A DNA stretch of 64,000 nt from Photobacterium sanctipauli (lineage in GTDB: Bacteria; Pseudomonadota; Gammaproteobacteria; Enterobacterales; Vibrionaceae). Positions 34,182-41,344 of this stretch are shown here, piece after piece; the stretch's first letter is position 1; the number at the start of each line of letters is the position of its first letter. The stretch is taken from positions 1 to 64,000 of the forward strand of contig NZ_PYMA01000021.1 of assembly GCF_003026495.1 (NCBI RefSeq), read 5' to 3'. The translations under genes were made by a program, and so were the position numbers. A model generated the notes under the pieces. That model had not been told where the DNA came from. It saw only the letters and a list, made by a program, of their open reading frames with translations, and ran no database searches.

Positions 34182-34961
34182 ATGTATGTTGTTGAGTTAG
34201 AGTTCGAGTGCTTTGACAACACCACGGTGTCGGCAGTCGACATGGCGGTCAACGGCCTGATGGATGCGCTGCGTTATAACGGCCAGGTGCTGGGGCGAGA
34301 ATTCCCTATTGTGATGGATGAGGGGATCTTCCGGGTGCGGGCGGTCTGCCCAGAGCAGGATAGCCTGCATAGCCGCTTTCACAGTGATCATGTAAAGGCT
34401 TGCCTGAACCGCTTGAGCCAAGCGAGCTTGCTGAGCCCGAAAGTCAAAGTACTCGGTAGGGACATTAACTCAGAAGCGGCGGCAGAGGAGTTCGCACCGT
34501 CGTGGCAGGTGATTTATACCACTTATGTCCATACGTGTTCGCCGTTGCGCTGCGGTGAAACCTTGATGCCTATACCTTTGTACCGCCTGCCTGAGCCAAC
34601 CTTGAATGGCGACCATAAAGCAATAGTGAAATGGCAAACTGAGTGGCAGGCGTGTGACGAGATACAGATGGCAGGCGGCTGCCAGGCCGAGCATGCTACA
34701 TTGCATGAAATTCGAGATGCCGAAAGCGATCTGTTTCGCCGAGGGTGGGACTTGCGCGGGCGCATTGAATATATCACCAAAATCCCAACCTATTACTACC
34801 AATACCAAGTGGGCGGTGATAGCTTGGAGAGCGAATTAAATCGCCCTTGCCCCAAGTGCGGTAATGATGAATGGCGACTGGACGCACCAATTCATGGCAT
34901 TTTCCACTTCAAATGCGATGAGTGCCGGATCGTATCTAACCTTTCTTGGGACTACCAATAA
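34182..34961 (+). CDS. DUF2310 Zn-ribbon protein
   Basis: A 259-residue protein matching DUF2310, a vibrio-type family of unknown function. The C-terminus has a zinc ribbon made by CPKCGNDEW and FKCDECRIV (two CxxC pairs about 20 residues apart). The middle has conserved-looking TTYVHTCSPLRCGETLMPIPLY. The zinc ribbon suggests binding of a nucleic acid or a partner protein, but this is an inference. It directly follows syd (3 bp gap) and probably forms an operon with it. Confidence 0.85.
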   Translation: MYVVELEFECFDNTTVSAVDMAVNGLMDALRYNGQVLGREFPIVMDEGIFRVRAVCPEQDSLHSRFHSDHVKACLNRLSQASLLSPKVKVLGRDINSEAAAEEFAPSWQVIYTTYVHTCSPLRCGETLMPIPLYRLPEPTLNGDHKAIVKWQTEWQACDEIQMAGGCQAEHATLHEIRDAESDLFRRGWDLRGRIEYITKIPTYYYQYQVGGDSLESELNRPCPKCGNDEWRLDAPIHGIFHFKCDECRIVSNLSWDYQ

Positions 34962-34970
34962 AGCATAAAG

Positions 34971-34991
34971 CGGGGAGGCCAGGCCTCCCCG
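34971..34991. terminator. Inverted repeat after DUF2310 gene
   Basis: CGGGGAGGCC and GGCCTCCCCG with a 1-nt centre. It is a strong hairpin at the meeting point of convergent genes, but without a T run on either strand. Confidence 0.5.
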
Positions 34992-35040
34992 TGATTGTTG
35001 GCTGTGACGCTGGCTGGCTTTGAAGCCGGAAGGCGATGAA

Positions 35041-35325
35041 TCAGCTTTGCTGGTTGGTGCCTTCCAACTGGGCCAGCCGCGCAGTGAGATCGGCGACCTG
35101 CTGCTCTAGCGACTTTACCCTTTCCTCTAGTGTGGCACTCGGCTCGCACTTCTCTATCTTTGGTACCTTTGCATTTTTCTTCCATGCTTGTAGCGCCTGG
35201 ATGATCAACGGCATGGGAAGCGGCTGCGATAAGCGGGACTTAATCAAGGCAACCGATGGCTCTTTGCCTTCTTCTGTCAGCGAGCTGATAGCTTGCTCTA
35301 GGGCTTGGGTGATTTCTGATGACAT
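35041..35325 (-). CDS. Small protein with C-terminal coiled coil, unknown
   Basis: A 94-residue protein that I do not recognise firmly. The N-terminal half (SEITQALEQAISSLTEEGKEPSVALIKSRLSQPLPMPLIIQALQAWKKN) looks like a small helical DNA-binding domain, reminiscent of the N-terminus of KfrA. The C-terminal part (LEERVKSLEQQVADLTARLAQLE) is a clear coiled coil with heptad leucines, so it is probably an oligomer. It lies 46 bp after the DUF2789 gene in the same direction, next to the CsrB array. It could be a local regulator, but nothing proves that. Confidence 0.65.
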   Translation of the reverse strand: MSSEITQALEQAISSLTEEGKEPSVALIKSRLSQPLPMPLIIQALQAWKKNAKVPKIEKCEPSATLEERVKSLEQQVADLTARLAQLEGTNQQS

Positions 35326-35371
35326 CGCTTTTCCTTCCTCTGAAAACTACACCCCGCTTATTGTCGCTGAC

Positions 35372-35602
35372 TTACTTGCGAAGTAAAGCGTCGAGTTGGT
35401 CGATGACCTCACACCAGTCCGCATCTTGTTCCTGTGACTCCTTTATAAAGCGGCTTTGCGAGGGTTGCCAGAATTTAGCTTCAGCGAGTTGTTCGTGTTG
35501 GACGAGGTGGTGCTCAGCGATGAAGCGCTCGATAAACTCCTTGGAGTTATTGAGCCCCAACTGGCTGAACAGGCTACTGAGGTTGTGATTAAAAGTTTCC
35601 AT
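35372..35602 (-). CDS. DUF2789 protein
   Basis: A 76-residue soluble protein matching the DUF2789 family: METFNHNLSSLFSQLGLNNSKEFIERFI, then AKFWQPSQSRFIKE and DADWCEVIDQLDALLRK. Its function is unknown. The ATG start is preceded by a GGAGTGA sequence on the minus strand. It is divergent from the first csrB copy, so their promoters share the region 35603-35920. Confidence 0.82.
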   Translation of the reverse strand: METFNHNLSSLFSQLGLNNSKEFIERFIAEHHLVQHEQLAEAKFWQPSQSRFIKESQEQDADWCEVIDQLDALLRK

Positions 35603-35734
35603 TATTCACTCCGTTGTAAAAAGGGAAGCGGCCCGTAGCGGGAAGAACAAGGGTGATTGACCTAAGTATATATTGTTATCAGCAACTGGTAGGCCGGGAG
35701 GTGTTTAGGGTGATCCGCCTATTTCTCGCTACCG

Positions 35735-35752
35735 TGTGCGAGATCTCTTACA
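35735..35752 (+). promoter_or_regulatory. VarA/UvrY (GacA-type) box of csrB copy 1
   Basis: TGTGCGAGATCTCTTACA differs at one base from the E. coli UvrY site TGTGAGAGATCTCTTACA upstream of csrB. It is centred about 180 bp before the inferred start of the RNA, as in E. coli. Confidence 0.85.
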
Positions 35753-35806
35753 AGGATGTGGGATATTAAAGTTGGTGTATACCCTAGGATATCGCACTTA
35801 TGGTTT

Positions 35807-35819
35807 TAAGTTGTTGATT
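35807..35819 (-). promoter_or_regulatory. IHF site of csrB copy 1
   Basis: On the minus strand AATCAACAACTTA fits the IHF consensus WATCAANNNNTTR. It lies about 110 bp upstream of the inferred RNA start, between the VarA box and the promoter. Confidence 0.65.
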
Positions 35820-35922
35820 GTATTTTGTTTTATGTTTTATTGATGCTTGGGGTATTGTCTTGCAAGTTGGAAAATGTCGCAAAGCAGGGTTCTTTTCGCA
35901 TTAGAAAAGCGTAATCTTATTG

Positions 35923-36310
35923 GTGTCGGAAGGAACTGACGGAACGGAACAGGAAAGCGCCAAGGATTTTGGCAGTCTCAGGAAGAGACCGGTGTACTAG
36001 GATGGTATATCGAACATGGATTGTGAAGGGATAGCCTAGGATAGGCAAAATAGTAAACAGGATGTTTGCTAGTCAGGATGACGCAAGGACCACTTCAGGA
36101 TGAAGTAAGGGACACCTCCAGGACGGATGATGAGAGTCAGGACAGGATGGACTGACGGGTCAGGAAGGCCAAAAGGACAACTTCAGGACGAAGTCATAAA
36201 GGATAAGCTGAAGGAATCAGCAGTCAAAGGAAGGATGCAGGGAGCACCATAGTAGCGGGATTGCTGCAAGTAAGACCTAAGGGCGCAACGAAAGTTGCGC
36301 CCGTTCTTTT
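35923..36310 (+). ncRNA. csrB: CsrB-type regulatory RNA, copy 1
   Basis: A roughly 388-nt RNA that should sequester the RNA-binding regulator CsrA. About 29 GGA motifs are spread along it, most in AGGA or GGGA context, many in hairpin loops such as GCCAAGGATTTTGGC and CTTCAGGATGAAG, the hallmark of CsrB/CsrC. The 3' end is a strong terminator (GGGCGCAAC-GAAA-GTTGCGCCC, TTCTTTT). A -10 like TAATCT at 35912-35917 sets the start; the exact base is inferred. The locus between syd and yqcC-truC-yqcA is that of E. coli csrB. Its promoter region is clearly diverged from those of copies 2 and 3, while the RNA body is nearly identical. Confidence 0.92.
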
Positions 36311-36568
36311 ATGTGCGGTGCTATGGATTAAGAGCGGTTCTATGGTTTTGCGGTTATATCGTTTTCTGGAAAGAAGCTAAGCCTGCCTTTCGCATAGGCC
36401 AATCATTGACGTTTTTCGAATCTCCTGCACTTTTGCTCCTTTGCACATCACTCCCAGTGGTGGTTGTAAATTGCCACTTGAACGCATATTTCTATTTCTC
36501 TTAGCTATGCATCGTCTTTCTTAATTTCCTTCTCTTATTGATGCTTTAGCGTATTCGACCCGCCTGCT

Positions 36569-36586
36569 TGTGCGAGATCTCTTACA
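36569..36586 (+). promoter_or_regulatory. VarA/UvrY (GacA-type) box of csrB copy 2
   Basis: The same 18 bases as at copy 1 (TGTGCGAGATCTCTTACA), centred about 176 bp before the inferred RNA start. Confidence 0.85.
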
Positions 36587-36639
36587 AAGGCGTGGGATAA
36601 ATTAGTTTTATAAATCAGAAAAATGACAGCTAAATTTAT

Positions 36640-36652
36640 TAAGTTGTTGATT
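36640..36652 (-). promoter_or_regulatory. IHF site of csrB copy 2
   Basis: The same IHF consensus match as at copy 1, about 108 bp upstream of the RNA start. Confidence 0.65.
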
Positions 36653-36753
36653 TTTATTGTTTTGTTTGTTTTTCGCTATTTCTCAATAGTGAAAAGGTGA
36701 ATTAATTTATTCAGCTAGGGTTCAATTTCAGGGCCAAAAGCGTAATCTTATTG

Positions 36754-37139
36754 GTGTCGGAAGGAACTGACGGAACGGAACAGGAAAGCGCCAAGGATTT
36801 GGCAGTCTCAGGAAGAGACCGGTGTACTAGGATGGTATATCGAACATGGACTGTGAAGGGATAGCCGAGGATAGGCAAAATAGTAAACAGGATGTTTGCT
36901 AGTCAGGATGACGCAAGGACCACTTCAGGATGAAGTAAGGGACACCTCCAGGATGGATGATGAGAGTCAGGACAGGATGGACTGACGGGTCAGGAAGGCC
37001 AAAGGAACAACTTCAGGACGAAGTCAAAAGGACAATGCTGAAGGAAACAGCAGTCAAAGGAATATGCAGGGAGCACCATAGTAGCGGGATTGCTGCAAGT
37101 AAGACCTAAGGGCGCAACGAAAGTTGCGCCCGTTCTTTT
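36754..37139 (+). ncRNA. csrB: CsrB-type regulatory RNA, copy 2
   Basis: A second, about 386-nt CsrB-type RNA, almost identical to copy 1 from GGTGTCGGAAGGAACTGACG to the terminator. Differences are small, for example GCCGAGGATAGGC where copy 1 has GCCTAGGATAGGC, and one T less in the AAGGATTTTGGC loop. -10 TAATCT is at 36743-36748; terminator GGGCGCAAC/GTTGCGCCC is at 37110-37131. The spacer from copy 1 is also repeated after this copy, so the unit of duplication was about 0.83 kb including promoter and spacer. Confidence 0.92.
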
Positions 37140-37282
37140 ATGTGCGGTGCTATGGATTAAGAGCGGTGCTATGGCGCTACGGCGCTGTGGTTATATGGTT
37201 ATATGGTTATTGGTTATAGCTTTCTGGAAAGAAGTTAAGCCTGTCTTTCGTATTGACCAATCATTGACGTTTTTTAATCTCC

Positions 37283-37346
37283 TGCATCTCTGCATCTCTG
37301 CATCTCTGCATCTCTGCATCTCTGCATCTCTGCATCTCTGCACCTC
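37283..37346. repeat. 8-bp microsatellite between csrB copies 2 and 3
   Basis: Seven perfect copies of TGCATCTC followed by one variant TGCACCTC (64 bp). The matching place after copy 1 has only a few degenerate units, and this accounts for nearly all of the length difference between the two spacers (831 against 897 bp). Such repeats slip easily during replication. It ends about 120 bp upstream of the VarA box of copy 3. Confidence 0.93.
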
Positions 37347-37465
37347 GTGCCCAAGTGGTGGTTGAAAATGACCGTTTGAACGCATATTTCTACTGTTCTT
37401 AGCTATGCATCGCCATGCTCAATTTTAGTCCCCATTAGTGCTTTAGCGTATTCAACCCATTTGCT

Positions 37466-37483
37466 TGTGCGAGATCTCTTACA
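37466..37483 (+). promoter_or_regulatory. VarA/UvrY (GacA-type) box of csrB copy 3
   Basis: A third identical TGTGCGAGATCTCTTACA, about 176 bp upstream of the inferred RNA start. Confidence 0.85.
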
Positions 37484-37536
37484 AAGGCGTGGGATAAATT
37501 AGTTTCATAAACTAGAAAATTGACGATGAAATTTAT

Positions 37537-37549
37537 TAAGTGTTTGATT
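37537..37549 (-). promoter_or_regulatory. IHF site of csrB copy 3
   Basis: On the minus strand AATCAAACACTTA keeps the IHF consensus although its middle bases differ from the other two copies. This suggests selection on the site. Confidence 0.65.
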
Positions 37550-37650
37550 TTATTGTGTTTAATTTTTGTGGTGTTGTTTCCGATGCTGCAGAGGCGAATT
37601 AATTTATTCAGCGAGGGTTCAATTTCAGGGGCAAAAGCGTAATCTTAATG

Positions 37651-38042
37651 GTGTCGGAAGGAACTGACGGAACGGAACAGGAAAAAGCCAAGGATTATGG
37701 CAGTCTCAGGAAGAGACCGGTGTACTAGGATGGTATATCGAACATGGACTGTGAAGGGATAGCCTAGGATAGGCAAAATAGTAAACAGGACGTTTGCTAG
37801 TCAGGATGACACAAGGACCGCTTCGGGATGAAGTCAGGGACACCTCCAGGAAGGATGATGAGAGTCAGGACAGGATGAACTGACGGGTCAGGAAGGCCAA
37901 AGGACAACTTCTGGACGAAGAATAAAAGGAATCTGCTGACGGATTACAGCAATTCAAAGGAATGATGCAGGGAGCACCATAGTAGCGGGACTGCTGCAAG
38001 TAAGACCTAAGGGCGCAACGAAAGTTGCGCCCGTTCTTTTTT
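37651..38042 (+). ncRNA. csrB: CsrB-type regulatory RNA, copy 3
   Basis: The third, about 391-nt CsrB-type RNA. The GGA motif pattern and the terminator (38011-38032, then TTCTTTTTT) are kept, but it is the most diverged body: GAAAAAGCC for GGAAAGCGCC, CGCTTCGGGATGAAG for CACTTCAGGATGAAG, and changes near the 3' third. Paired changes keep the hairpins, which argues that the RNA is functional. The array ends here; the terminator touches the 3' end of the convergent DUF3301 gene. Confidence 0.9.
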
Positions 38043-38056
38043 CCGGGCCAGAATTT

Positions 38057-38362
38057 CTATTCTCCCGGCATTCGGTGCGGCGGGACATTGAAGGCCAGCG
38101 GCCTGAATCCTTTCATGATGATATGCCCTTGATAGGCATCATGCCCGTCGGCGGAAAACTCAAACCAATAGACGGTATGCCAATACCATCGGCCGTGCTG
38201 ATCTTTCACTTTGTGGGAGCCTCGGGCGATACTGAGCAACTGCAACCCCAATCTCTCGCAGCGCTGGGTAATAAACAGCTGGGCAAGCTCGGTTTGCCGG
38301 CGTTGCTGCCAGAATAAATAGCCAAATAGCGCCAGCGCTAAAATTCCCAATAAATTATCCAT
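38057..38362 (-). CDS. DUF3301 membrane-anchored protein
   Basis: A 101-residue protein that fits DUF3301, unknown function. One N-terminal membrane helix (LLGILALALFGYLFW) is followed by a basic stretch QQRRQTELAQLFITQRCERLGLQLLSIARG and a soluble end (WYWHTVYWFEFSADGHDAYQG). ATG 38362 was chosen; an in-frame GTG at 38371 has a similar ribosome-site distance and would add three residues. It lies 27 bp after the DUF3549 gene in the same direction, so they form an operon that converges on the csrB array. Confidence 0.8.
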   Translation of the reverse strand: MDNLLGILALALFGYLFWQQRRQTELAQLFITQRCERLGLQLLSIARGSHKVKDQHGRWYWHTVYWFEFSADGHDAYQGHIIMKGFRPLAFNVPPHRMPGE

Positions 38363-38389
38363 AATGGGCACTGCCTTCCTTGCTGATGT

Positions 38390-39442
38390 TTAAGCGTTAT
38401 TGCCGCGGGCGTGCTGCTGCAACTTAGCGATGGCTTCAACAAGCGCTGGATTTGCTTGGCTATGGAGTACCTGCAGCATAATACCGCGTAGGATAGGCAG
38501 CATAACCAGATCGGCAAAGAGTTGGTTGAACAGGGTTTGATCCCCGGCTTCAGCCAAGCGTTGCAAGAACAAGCCGGCAGTTTCTGTATCCGCCAAACCA
38601 TTCCAGCAGCGACCAGCGATAGCAACTAATACTTCTGGGTGGCAAAGTTCAGGTTGGCCAAGCACTTGCTTCAAAGTCTTGTTGAGCAGGGTGCTGTCGG
38701 CACCGGATAGCGCACGCAATAGGGCACCAACTAAGAATAAATCGGCTTGCTCTACCGCGCTCTCGTCACTGATGCGCCCGGCAATGCGCGACGATAAGTT
38801 CTCGGGAAGATCGCAGTGCTCTAGGCAGCCCAATAGGGCGTATAGCGGTGTTAGCGGCAACTGGTTGACCGACTTGCGCAGCAAGGTGGCATTGTTTTCT
38901 TGCTTCATCCGGGCACAAACATCAGCCAGGCCTTGAAGGCCAACGCCCTGCCATTTATCCCAACCAAGCTCGCCGGTTAGGAAGTGCTGGGCATGCTCAT
39001 AATATTGGCTTGCTGGCAATGACAACTGCTGGCGTAACTGGGCATGGAAGATCGCCATTTTGTCGTCATTTGGCTTGAAGGTGTAAGGATTCGCCGCCAG
39101 CTTCTCTTGCTCTTCTTCCGTTGGGGTTGTGTTGAGTGTTGCTCCCATTGCTTCAATGACATACTTGATGAAGTCGCCCACGGCCGCTTGCTTAAGCAAG
39201 CCGCGCTCATCGAGGGGCAGGCGCAGGAACCAAATCCACGGCGGGTTGTTTTCCTGCCAGAATGAAATAGAGAGGTTGGCGTGTTGTTGCAGTGGCCATG
39301 GATATGGCTGGCGGTTGTCCTCAACAGCCTTGAACTGTTCTACATCGATCTCGGCGACGCGGCGGCCAAGGTCGAAAATCTTATATTGGCAGCCAGCATT
39401 GTCTAAGAGCTGGGTCAGGGTGTGAAATTTATCCATGGGCAT
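38390..39442 (-). CDS. DUF3549 protein
   Basis: A 350-residue soluble protein matching DUF3549, a family of unknown function in vibrios and relatives. Typical text is TLTQLLDNAGCQYKIFDLGRRV at the start, PPWIWFLRLPLDERGLL and LEHCDLPENLSSRIAGRI later. The C-terminal half is helical and may contain HEAT-like repeats. ATG 39442 has GGAG 8 nt upstream; ATG 39436 is also possible. It is first in a two-gene operon with the DUF3301 gene and is divergent from yqcC. Confidence 0.85.
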   Translation of the reverse strand: MPMDKFHTLTQLLDNAGCQYKIFDLGRRVAEIDVEQFKAVEDNRQPYPWPLQQHANLSISFWQENNPPWIWFLRLPLDERGLLKQAAVGDFIKYVIEAMGATLNTTPTEEEQEKLAANPYTFKPNDDKMAIFHAQLRQQLSLPASQYYEHAQHFLTGELGWDKWQGVGLQGLADVCARMKQENNATLLRKSVNQLPLTPLYALLGCLEHCDLPENLSSRIAGRISDESAVEQADLFLVGALLRALSGADSTLLNKTLKQVLGQPELCHPEVLVAIAGRCWNGLADTETAGLFLQRLAEAGDQTLFNQLFADLVMLPILRGIMLQVLHSQANPALVEAIAKLQQHARGNNA

Positions 39443-39474
39443 ACTCGGTGCTCCTTAATCTAGGAGAAAGAGTA

Positions 39475-39500
39475 TATACCCAAGTTACTTCAAGATGCAT
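39475..39500 (+). repeat. Short dispersed repeat, copy A
   Basis: TATACCCAAGTTACTTCAAG followed by ATGCAT. It matches the element at 40753-40778 in 22 of 26 bases, same orientation. It resembles short intergenic repeats known from enteric and vibrio genomes; the role is unknown. Confidence 0.6.
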
Positions 39501-39625
39501 GTACCAACAGGAATTTCTTACTTTGCAAATACCCTGTCGGGCGTTGGGGATTGCAGGGAGAGGTGGTATCCTTCGCCCCCAATATACACACAGCACAAAA
39601 ACACCGTTGTCTTCGAGGTAATGAG

Positions 39626-39946
39626 ATGGACAAATCCCGTCATTGCCAGCTACTGCTGGAAAAACTGACCGAGGTTATGCAAGCCAATGCGCTTTGGGAA
39701 GCAACGCCACCCCCACCAAGTGCGCTGCAAAGTACTCAGCCATTTGCCATTGATTGCCTCAGCTGCGAGCAGTGGTTGCAATGGGTGTTGATCCCTAGGC
39801 TCAGCTATCTAATCCAAGTGGCGCAGCCGCTACCGCAGGCATTTGAGATCTCTCCTTATGTTGAGGAGGCAATGAAGTACGCGAAGGGCCAACAGGCCGT
39901 ATTGACTGTCACCCGTGAACTTGACCAATTATTTAAGATTAACTGA
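39626..39946 (+). CDS. yqcC: YqcC-family (DUF446) protein
   Basis: A 106-residue protein of the YqcC/DUF446 family, function unknown. It has LLLEKLTEVMQANALWEATPPPPSALQSTQPFAIDCLSCEQWLQWVLIPRL, the family's central motif, and ends VTRELDQLF. ATG 39626 has GAGG about 7 nt upstream; the frame start at 39551 has no such support. truC follows after 3 bp, so yqcC-truC form an operon as in E. coli. Confidence 0.93.
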   Translation: MDKSRHCQLLLEKLTEVMQANALWEATPPPPSALQSTQPFAIDCLSCEQWLQWVLIPRLSYLIQVAQPLPQAFEISPYVEEAMKYAKGQQAVLTVTRELDQLFKIN

Positions 39947-39949
39947 TTT

Positions 39950-40702
39950 ATGGAACTTGAAATCCTGTATCGCGACGAGCACCTGGTCGCGGTAAATAAA
40001 CCGGCGGGTATGCTGGTTCACCGCTCTTGGCTAGACCGTCACGAAACGGTTTTTGTGATGCAGACGCTTCGTGATCAAATTGGCCAGCATGTGTTTCCGC
40101 TCCACCGTTTGGATCGCCCGACATCGGGTGTGCTGTTGTTTGCCTTGTCGAGCGAGACCGCAGCCGTGATGATGCCCAAGTTTGCTGGTCGCGATGTGAA
40201 AAAAACCTACCATGCGGTGGTAAGGGGCTGGGTAAAAGAAGCCGCCGTGCTGGATTACCCATTGAAAGAAGAGCTGGATAAGATCGCCGACAAGGATGCC
40301 GACCAGGACAAAGAAGCCAAAGAGGCCATCACCGCCTACGCGCCTTTAGCCAAGGTGGAAACAGACATTCCGGTCGGTCGCTATGCCACAAGCCGCTATA
40401 CCTTGGTGGAAATGAAGCCCGAGACCGGCCGCAAGCATCAGCTGCGCCGCCATATGCACCACCTTAGCCACCACATCATTGGTGACGTTAACCACGGTGA
40501 TGGCCGCCACAACCGGATGTTCCGCGAAAATTACCAATGCCGTCGTTTGATGTTGCATGCATCGCGATTGCAACTGGCTCATCCGATCAGCGGTGAGGTG
40601 CTTGATATCCGCGCGGGTGTCGATGAAGCATGGGGTCGGGTGATGGACGCCTTTGAATGGCCGCTATCTTTGTTGAGCCCCAAGAGCCCAGATCAGGACT
40701 AG
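39950..40702 (+). CDS. truC: tRNA pseudouridine(65) synthase TruC
   Basis: TruC makes pseudouridine at position 65 in the T-stem of certain tRNAs. The 250-residue protein has the RluA-type signature HRLDRPTSGVLLFALSS with the catalytic Asp in RLD (about residue 56), and the C-terminal family text TGRKHQLRRHMHHLSHHIIGD and RRLMLHASRLQLAHP. It is coupled to yqcC by a 3-bp gap. An intergenic repeat and the flavodoxin gene yqcA follow, as in E. coli. Confidence 0.95.
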   Translation: MELEILYRDEHLVAVNKPAGMLVHRSWLDRHETVFVMQTLRDQIGQHVFPLHRLDRPTSGVLLFALSSETAAVMMPKFAGRDVKKTYHAVVRGWVKEAAVLDYPLKEELDKIADKDADQDKEAKEAITAYAPLAKVETDIPVGRYATSRYTLVEMKPETGRKHQLRRHMHHLSHHIIGDVNHGDGRHNRMFRENYQCRRLMLHASRLQLAHPISGEVLDIRAGVDEAWGRVMDAFEWPLSLLSPKSPDQD

Positions 40703-40752
40703 GCTCAGTAGTTAAACTTGCATCCGGCCGTATCAACAGCCACAGTTATTAT

Positions 40753-40778
40753 TATACCTAAGTTACCTCAAGGTGCAG
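40753..40778 (+). repeat. Short dispersed repeat, copy B
   Basis: TATACCTAAGTTACCTCAAG followed by GTGCAG, a second copy of the element at 39475. The pair brackets yqcC-truC at a distance of 1278 bp. Confidence 0.6.
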
Positions 40779-40844
40779 GATTCACAGTGGTATCGGTAAT
40801 TGATTCATTGCCTTCGGGCGCTAATGCAAAGGATGGTGTTGGAC

Positions 40845-41306
40845 ATGGCTAAAATCGGAGTCTTTGTTGGTACGGTGTATGGTGGGGCTGAGGAAGTGGC
40901 CGAAGCCGTGGTGAGCCATTTGGCAGAATCGGGCCATCAGGTGGAGTTATATCTCGATCCGACGTTGGAAGAGTTTCTTGCCTACCAGCAGGATTTGGCG
41001 TTGGTGGTATCGTCAACGACAGGCCAGGGGGAAATCCCCGATAACCTGTTACCGCTTTATCAATCCCTCAACGATACGTTCCCGTTAATGCCGAACCTGC
41101 GCTACGGCGTGATAGCGCTGGGTGATTCCAGCTATGGCGAAGAGCGCTTTTGCGGTGGCGGCAGGCAGTTCGACGAACTGCTCAGGGAGCTGCAGGCTAA
41201 ACCCTTGGCCGAGAGGTTGGACGTGGATGCTTGCGTTAACTTCGATGCCCTTGAGGTCGCTATGCCTTGGCTGGTGAGCTGGACCAAGCTGGCCGACGCG
41301 GCATAA
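40845..41306 (+). CDS. yqcA: Flavodoxin YqcA
   Basis: A 153-residue short-chain flavodoxin-like protein that binds FMN and carries electrons; its partners are unknown. The phosphate loop is GTVYGGAEEVAEAVV (residues 9-23), then STTGQGEIPDNL and LGDSSYGEERFCGGGRQFD, which hold the flavin. ATG 40845 (MAKIGVFVG) fits the family; upstream in-frame ATGs lack better ribosome sites. It is the last gene of the conserved yqcC-truC-yqcA group. Confidence 0.94.
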   Translation: MAKIGVFVGTVYGGAEEVAEAVVSHLAESGHQVELYLDPTLEEFLAYQQDLALVVSSTTGQGEIPDNLLPLYQSLNDTFPLMPNLRYGVIALGDSSYGEERFCGGGRQFDELLRELQAKPLAERLDVDACVNFDALEVAMPWLVSWTKLADAA

Positions 41307-41319
41307 GAGCTAGAGCGAT

Positions 41320-41337
41320 GGAGCCCCTGGGGGCTCC
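41320..41337. terminator. Hairpin between yqcA and DUF3461 gene
   Basis: GGAGCCC and GGGCTCC with a 4-nt loop at the meeting point of convergent genes. No T tract of five or more follows on the plus strand. Confidence 0.45.
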
Positions 41338-41344
41338 TTGGCGA

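Noticed and set aside
37283..37346. Possible CRISPR array
   Set aside because: The units are directly adjacent 8-mers with no spacers and no cas genes nearby, so it is a microsatellite.
36295..37365. Short frames in the spacers after CsrB copies 1 and 2 (69 and 91 codons)
   Set aside because: They start in the CsrB terminator or body, one is mostly made of the microsatellite, and the repeated spacers do not keep a shared reading frame.
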